A stretch of DNA of 28,245 nt from CAYNJF01 sp964351745. GTDB lineage: Bacteria > Pseudomonadota > Gammaproteobacteria > Berkiellales > Berkiellaceae. Location of the stretch: the NCBI GenBank assembly GCA_964351745.1, contig CAYGPI010000026.1, forward strand, positions 1 through 28,245, read 5' to 3'. A program made the position numbers and the translations under genes. This document shows, in pieces, positions 25,089 through 28,245 of this stretch (within the stretch, counting starts at the first letter, position 1; every line of letters begins with the position of its first letter). The notes below the pieces were generated by a model. The model searched no databases, was not told the origin of the DNA, and was given only the letters and a program-made list of their open reading frames with translations.

Positions 25089-25631
25089 ATGTTGTTATTT
25101 GCTAGTAAGAAAAATCCGTCTAAGCATGCCATTTTATCAAAAAAATACCAAAATATGAGCCATCTGTCTGTTTCAAAGTTTAAAGGGCAAGCTACAGATG
25201 ATGTGGCCGACAAATCAAAAAATTATTTAGCTAGCTTGGTTTTAAGAGCATTATGGGGCGTTGGTGGAGTATTTTTCTGCTCAAGTTTATTGAGTATTTT
25301 TTTAGGCTATTCGTTATATCTCACTTTTGGCTTTATTGCGGCAGCTGCTTCAAGCGTCTTAGGGATCCAGGAAGTTCGCAAATGGGACAGGCAGAATTCG
25401 AAATTGCAACAAGATCAAGAAGGCGGGCATCTCTCATCGTTAGATAGTACTAAGCGGGGTATGCCAGAATTGGCTTTAAATAGTTTGATGGCTAAAAGGC
25501 CAAGTCATATTGGTCAATTGAGGCAACATTTCGAAGCCTCGATTGGAGATTTTTCAGATGATTGTGCGCCTGCGCAAATAAGTGAGTTTGATATCTTGTG
25601 TAAAAATGCAAAAGTATCTGTGAAGGTTTAA
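25089..25631 (+). CDS. Small membrane protein of unknown function
   Basis: I do not recognise this 180-residue protein. It has a polar, basic N-terminus (1-45), then two closely spaced hydrophobic helices (about 48-72, LVLRALWGVGGVFFCSSLLS; about 75-94, SLYLTFGFIAAAASSVLG), which should form a membrane hairpin. A soluble, Gln/Ser/Asp-containing tail of about 85 residues follows, with two late Cys. There is no signal peptide and no enzyme motif. AAGGA (25076-25080), 8 nt before ATG 25089, supports the start. It stands alone, divergent from the efflux pair. Membrane-hairpin proteins of this kind occur among effectors of intracellular bacteria, but nothing here proves that. Confidence 0.6.
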   Translation: MLLFASKKNPSKHAILSKKYQNMSHLSVSKFKGQATDDVADKSKNYLASLVLRALWGVGGVFFCSSLLSIFLGYSLYLTFGFIAAAASSVLGIQEVRKWDRQNSKLQQDQEGGHLSSLDSTKRGMPELALNSLMAKRPSHIGQLRQHFEASIGDFSDDCAPAQISEFDILCKNAKVSVKV

Positions 25632-25644
25632 CAACTATTTTTTT

Positions 25645-25672
25645 GGTTAAATAACTAAGTTTCTTTTTAACC
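25645..25672 (+). terminator. Weak hairpin after the small membrane protein gene
   Basis: GGTTAAA (25645-25651) pairs with TTTAACC (25666-25672) across a 14-nt loop, 14 nt after the stop codon. No T-run follows the second arm; the T-run lies before the first arm. Termination is suggested only by position. Confidence 0.22.
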
Positions 25673-25756
25673 CTGTTGAAAGACTCTTAATTGCGTTAAA
25701 ATTACTGTTAATTTAGTGTGCGGCTATATGATTAGTTGCGCTATAGTCTAAGCGAG

Positions 25757-25788
25757 TGAATTTTAGCTTTTAAAAGGCTGAAAATTCA
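25757..25788 (+). other. Stable hairpin in the presumed 5' leader of prmB
   Basis: TGAATTTTAGC (25757-25767) pairs with GCT (25777-25779) and AAAATTCA (25781-25788), leaving one bulged G: 11 base pairs with a 9-nt loop. It lies 47 nt before the prmB ATG. There is no T-run after it, so it is more likely a leader structure or operator than a terminator. Its function is unknown. Confidence 0.4.
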
Positions 25789-25835
25789 ATTTGTGGTGAT
25801 ATAACTGCTTTTAAATATAATTTAGGGTTTATCCA

Positions 25836-26777
25836 ATGGAAGAATTTGCATTAGATCTAGAAGAAGCTTGTCAAGAGTTAACAACAGTCAAAGATTTTAT
25901 TCGATGGGGTGTGACTCATTTTAATCAAGCCGATCTGACTTATGGTCACGGAACTGATAATGCTTGGGATGAGTCGGTTCATCTTGTTTTATCCACATTA
26001 AGGTTGTCACCTGATTCGGATGTGAATGTCCTGGACTCTAAGTTGACTACCAGTGAACGAAAAGCTGTGGCTGAGAATATTAGAAAGAGAACAGCAGATA
26101 GAATTCCGGTCCCCTATTTAATTCAAGAAGCTTGGTTTGCTGGGTTAAATTTTTATGTAGATGAAAGAGTGATTATTCCTCGCTCTCCACTTGCAGAGCT
26201 CATTGAAGAAGAATTTAGCCCATGGGTTGAATCTGATAATGTTCATAATATATTAGATCTTTGCACGGGCAGTGGATGTATTGCGATTAGTACAGCCTTA
26301 GCTTTTCCTCATGCCAATGTTGACGCAATTGACATCAATGCTGATGCTTTAGATGTTGCTCAGATTAATGTTGAGCGATTTGCGGTTGAAGATCAGGTTC
26401 GGTTGATTAAATCAAATTTGTTTGAACAGCTTGGCGATGAAAAGTATGACTTGATTGTCACTAATCCTCCCTATGTTTGTACACATGAAGTTAAAGCTCT
26501 GCCCACTGAATTTAAACATGAGCCTGAACTAGCGCTAGAGGCTGGTTTAGATGGTTTAGATATTGTTGGTCGTATTTTAGTAGATGCGGAGCGTTTCTTA
26601 TCCCCAACAGGTGTTTTAATCGTTGAAGTTGGTTTCTTGCAAGAAGCTATGGAAGAGAAATATCATGATGTACCATTCACATGGTTACAGTTTGAGCATG
26701 GTGGTGAAGGCGTCTTTTTGTTAACAGCCCAAGAGCTTAGAGAATTCAACTATCAGCTTAAAAAGAAGCACGGCTAA
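25836..26777 (+). CDS. prmB: Ribosomal protein L3 glutamine N5-methyltransferase PrmB
   Basis: PrmB uses S-adenosylmethionine to methylate a glutamine of ribosomal protein L3. The 313-residue protein has the family N-terminal helical domain, then VPYLIQEAWFAGLNFYVDER and VIIPRSPLAELIEEEF, the AdoMet-binding motif I LDLCTGSGCIAI (about 140-151), the acidic motif II (IDINADAL), and the catalytic TNPPYV (Asn210, Pro211, Pro212, Tyr213). The N-terminal form and the position next to aroC, as in enteric bacteria, favour PrmB over the release-factor enzyme PrmC. AGGG about 8 nt upstream supports the ATG. Its stop codon is followed directly by the aroC start. Confidence 0.93.
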   Translation: MEEFALDLEEACQELTTVKDFIRWGVTHFNQADLTYGHGTDNAWDESVHLVLSTLRLSPDSDVNVLDSKLTTSERKAVAENIRKRTADRIPVPYLIQEAWFAGLNFYVDERVIIPRSPLAELIEEEFSPWVESDNVHNILDLCTGSGCIAISTALAFPHANVDAIDINADALDVAQINVERFAVEDQVRLIKSNLFEQLGDEKYDLIVTNPPYVCTHEVKALPTEFKHEPELALEAGLDGLDIVGRILVDAERFLSPTGVLIVEVGFLQEAMEEKYHDVPFTWLQFEHGGEGVFLLTAQELREFNYQLKKKHG

Positions 26778-27854
26778 GTGGCAGGTAGTACTCTAGGTCG
26801 GCTATTTTGCTTAACTTCTTTTGGGGAAAGTCATGGGCCGATGATAGGCGGCGTTGTTGACGGTATGCCTGCAGGTCTGTCTATCTCTATCGATATGATT
26901 CAAAAAGAATTAGATAGGCGAAGACCCGGACAGAGTCAATTTACCACCCAGCGTAGAGAATCAGATGAAATTCAGATTTTATCAGGTCTCTTCGAGGGTA
27001 AAACCTTGGGCTCTCCTATAGGCTTTACGATTCCAAATAGCGATCCAAAATCTAAAGACTATCAAGACATTAAAAATTTATTTAGGCCTGGCCATGGCGA
27101 TTATACGTATTTTAAGAAATACGGTATTCGTGACTATCGTGGTGGGGGGCGAGCAAGTGCGCGTGAGACAGCAGTAAGAGTGGCAGGTGGTGCTTTTGCT
27201 AAAATTTACTTAAAAGCCATGTTTGGCATTGAGATTATAGGGTTTTTATCAAAAATGGGTGAGCATGAAAGTGATCCCTCTCAATGGCAGCTTGATACGA
27301 TTGAAGAGAATGATTTCTTTTGCCCAGATCCAAAGATGGTTCCTAAGCTTAAAACATATATTCAAGCTCTGAGAAAACAGGGCGATAGTATCGGTGCTCA
27401 AGTAGAAGTTGTGGCAAGACATGTTCCTGTTGGCTTAGGTGAGCCTGTTTACAACCGTCTCGATGCTGATTTGGCTCATGCTTTAATGTCGGTGAATGCT
27501 GTCAAAGGCGTTGGTATTGGCGATGGTTTTGATTGTGTCTCACAAAAGGGATCTCATCATCGTGATGAGCTGACAAAACAAGGGTTTTTAAGTAACCATG
27601 CTGGCGGCATTTTAGCAGGCATTTCCACTGGTCAGGATATTCGTTGCTCTATAGCGCTGAAACCTGCTTCAAGTATTATGATACCAGCTGCCACTTTGAC
27701 AGAGAAAGGTGAAGAGACAAGTGTTGTGACTAAGGGCAGGCACGATCCTTGTGTTGGGATTAGGGCGGTGCCAGTTGCTGAAGCAATGGTGGCTCTCGTG
27801 CTAGCTGATCACATGCTGCAATGTTATGGCAATCAGCCTTTAAAGAGTAAATAA
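26778..27854 (+). CDS. aroC: Chorismate synthase AroC
   Basis: AroC carries out the last step of the shikimate pathway, turning 5-enolpyruvylshikimate 3-phosphate into chorismate with reduced FMN. The 358 residues match the usual size. Signatures seen: FGESHGPMIGGVVDGMPAG (about 15-33), RPGHGDYTYFKKYGIRDYRG followed by GGRASARETAVR, SVNAVKGVGIGDGF, and RHDPCVGIRAVPVAEAMVA. I choose the GTG at 26778 because it directly follows the prmB TAA (TAAGTG) and gives the canonical N-terminus MAGSTLGRLF. This implies translational coupling to prmB. No fault is visible. Confidence 0.96.
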   Translation: MAGSTLGRLFCLTSFGESHGPMIGGVVDGMPAGLSISIDMIQKELDRRRPGQSQFTTQRRESDEIQILSGLFEGKTLGSPIGFTIPNSDPKSKDYQDIKNLFRPGHGDYTYFKKYGIRDYRGGGRASARETAVRVAGGAFAKIYLKAMFGIEIIGFLSKMGEHESDPSQWQLDTIEENDFFCPDPKMVPKLKTYIQALRKQGDSIGAQVEVVARHVPVGLGEPVYNRLDADLAHALMSVNAVKGVGIGDGFDCVSQKGSHHRDELTKQGFLSNHAGGILAGISTGQDIRCSIALKPASSIMIPAATLTEKGEETSVVTKGRHDPCVGIRAVPVAEAMVALVLADHMLQCYGNQPLKSK

Positions 27855-27970
27855 CTCACTCACCTTCCTTGTCTAATGAAACAAGATTCAAAAAGCAACC
27901 AAGCAATATCAAAGTTAACTAACAATCAATCTCTTCGTCAAAATGATTATCTATGTTAACATCCTCGCTA

Positions 27971-27990
27971 GATAAGTTTGTCGACTTATC
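27971..27990. other. Perfect inverted repeat upstream of the peptide gene
   Basis: GATAAGT (27971-27977) and ACTTATC (27984-27990) are perfect inverted copies separated by TTGTCG, lying 25 nt before the ATG at 28016. It could be an operator for the peptide gene or a leader hairpin. There is no T-run, so a terminator for aroC is less likely. Confidence 0.35.
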
Positions 27991-28015
27991 CATGCTTTAA
28001 TAAGAGGACAATATC

Positions 28016-28245
28016 ATGAGACATTTAAGTTTAGATGAAAATACTTTGGTTGGCGCTGGTGCTAATGCGCAGTCAAGCCTCAGCACTAGCATCGGGCTGT
28101 ATTCATGTTTTTATGGTGCGCTTGGGTGTGTGATTGGCTCACAATTTCCAGCGAACGACATGATAGCACTTGCAGAAAACGTCGCGATTGGTTGGTTAGG
28201 TGGCAGTGTGATTGGTGGCCTTACAGGCATACAAGCTCATATGGC
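28016..28245 (+). CDS. Bacteriocin-like peptide with double-glycine-type leader (3' end outside the window)
   Basis: An open frame runs from ATG 28016 off the window end, with AGAGG (28003-28007) 8 nt upstream. It opens MRHLSLDENTLVGAGANAQ, which lines up with leaders of the LTLNEVEMVSGG type used by class II bacteriocins and exported by PCAT-type ABC transporters; here the cleavage pair would be Ala14-Gly15 rather than Gly-Gly. The following 60 residues are hydrophobic and Gly-rich (GLYSCFYGALGCVIGSQF, later GWLGGSVIGGLTG) with GxxxG spacing and two Cys, as in pore-forming peptides. No maturation or immunity gene is inside the window. A small Gly-zipper membrane protein without processing is the alternative. 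Confidence 0.55.
   Translation, partial: MRHLSLDENTLVGAGANAQSSLSTSIGLYSCFYGALGCVIGSQFPANDMIALAENVAIGWLGGSVIGGLTGIQAHM

Noticed and set aside
27855..28015. Sigma-70 promoter for the bacteriocin-like gene
   Set aside because: TATGTT and GATTAT hexamers are present, but no -35 lies at an acceptable distance.
1..28245. CRISPR arrays, tRNA/rRNA genes, insertion sequences or prophage ends
   Set aside because: No regularly spaced repeats, cloverleaf-like sequences, transposase or integrase motifs, or target-site duplications were recognised by eye.

Overview
The window is A+T-rich bacterial chromosome, gene-dense and without RNA genes, insertion sequences or CRISPR arrays that I can see. Two conserved blocks point to a gammaproteobacterium: smc-zipA-ligA at the left end (ZipA is a gammaproteobacterial division protein) and prmB-aroC at the right end. 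Between them lie accessory genes, including two large proteins that look like effectors aimed at eukaryotic targets. This suggests a host-associated, Legionellales-like bacterium. That placement is inference; no marker here fixes the genus.

Layout. 1-4157: 3' end of smc, then zipA and ligA on +, closely packed. 4194-4901: a small lipoprotein on -. 4902-5220: overlapping promoter-like signals for both strands and a minus-strand intrinsic terminator, which may define a small RNA or an attenuated leader. 5221-7647: an 808-residue protein with all the motifs of the endonuclease/exonuclease/phosphatase fold, closest in pattern to inositol-polyphosphate 5-phosphatases. 7863-13313: a set that looks like a small-molecule pathway. 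It comprises a PaaK-like adenylate-forming ligase (-), an FMN-dependent alpha-hydroxy-acid-oxidase homologue (+), a PvcA/IsnA/Dit1-like isonitrile-synthase-family protein (+, 3 nt behind the oxidase gene), and an Fe(II)/2-oxoglutarate oxygenase (-). 13381-15606: an exported KatG catalase-peroxidase (-), whose start I place at a TTG codon.

16022-19024: a 1000-residue protein with a YopT-type (C58) Cys-His-Asp protease core and long coiled coils. 19041-20717: a beta-rich protein resembling fragments of type I-secreted adhesins (-). 20815-24952: a membrane-fusion-protein/RND efflux pair with overlapping genes (-). 25089-25631: a small membrane protein. 25836-27854: prmB-aroC, joined stop-to-start. 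28016 to the end: the start of a small glycine-rich peptide gene whose N-terminus resembles a double-glycine bacteriocin leader.

The best candidate for an undescribed system is 7863-13313. Isonitrile synthase family members make isocyanide or dityrosine-type precursors from amino acids and are normally paired with a TauD-fold oxygenase. Here the partners differ: a prolyl-hydroxylase-like oxygenase, an adenylate-forming ligase, and a flavin oxidase in which the Asp that supports the catalytic His is replaced by Gly. The product cannot be told from sequence.
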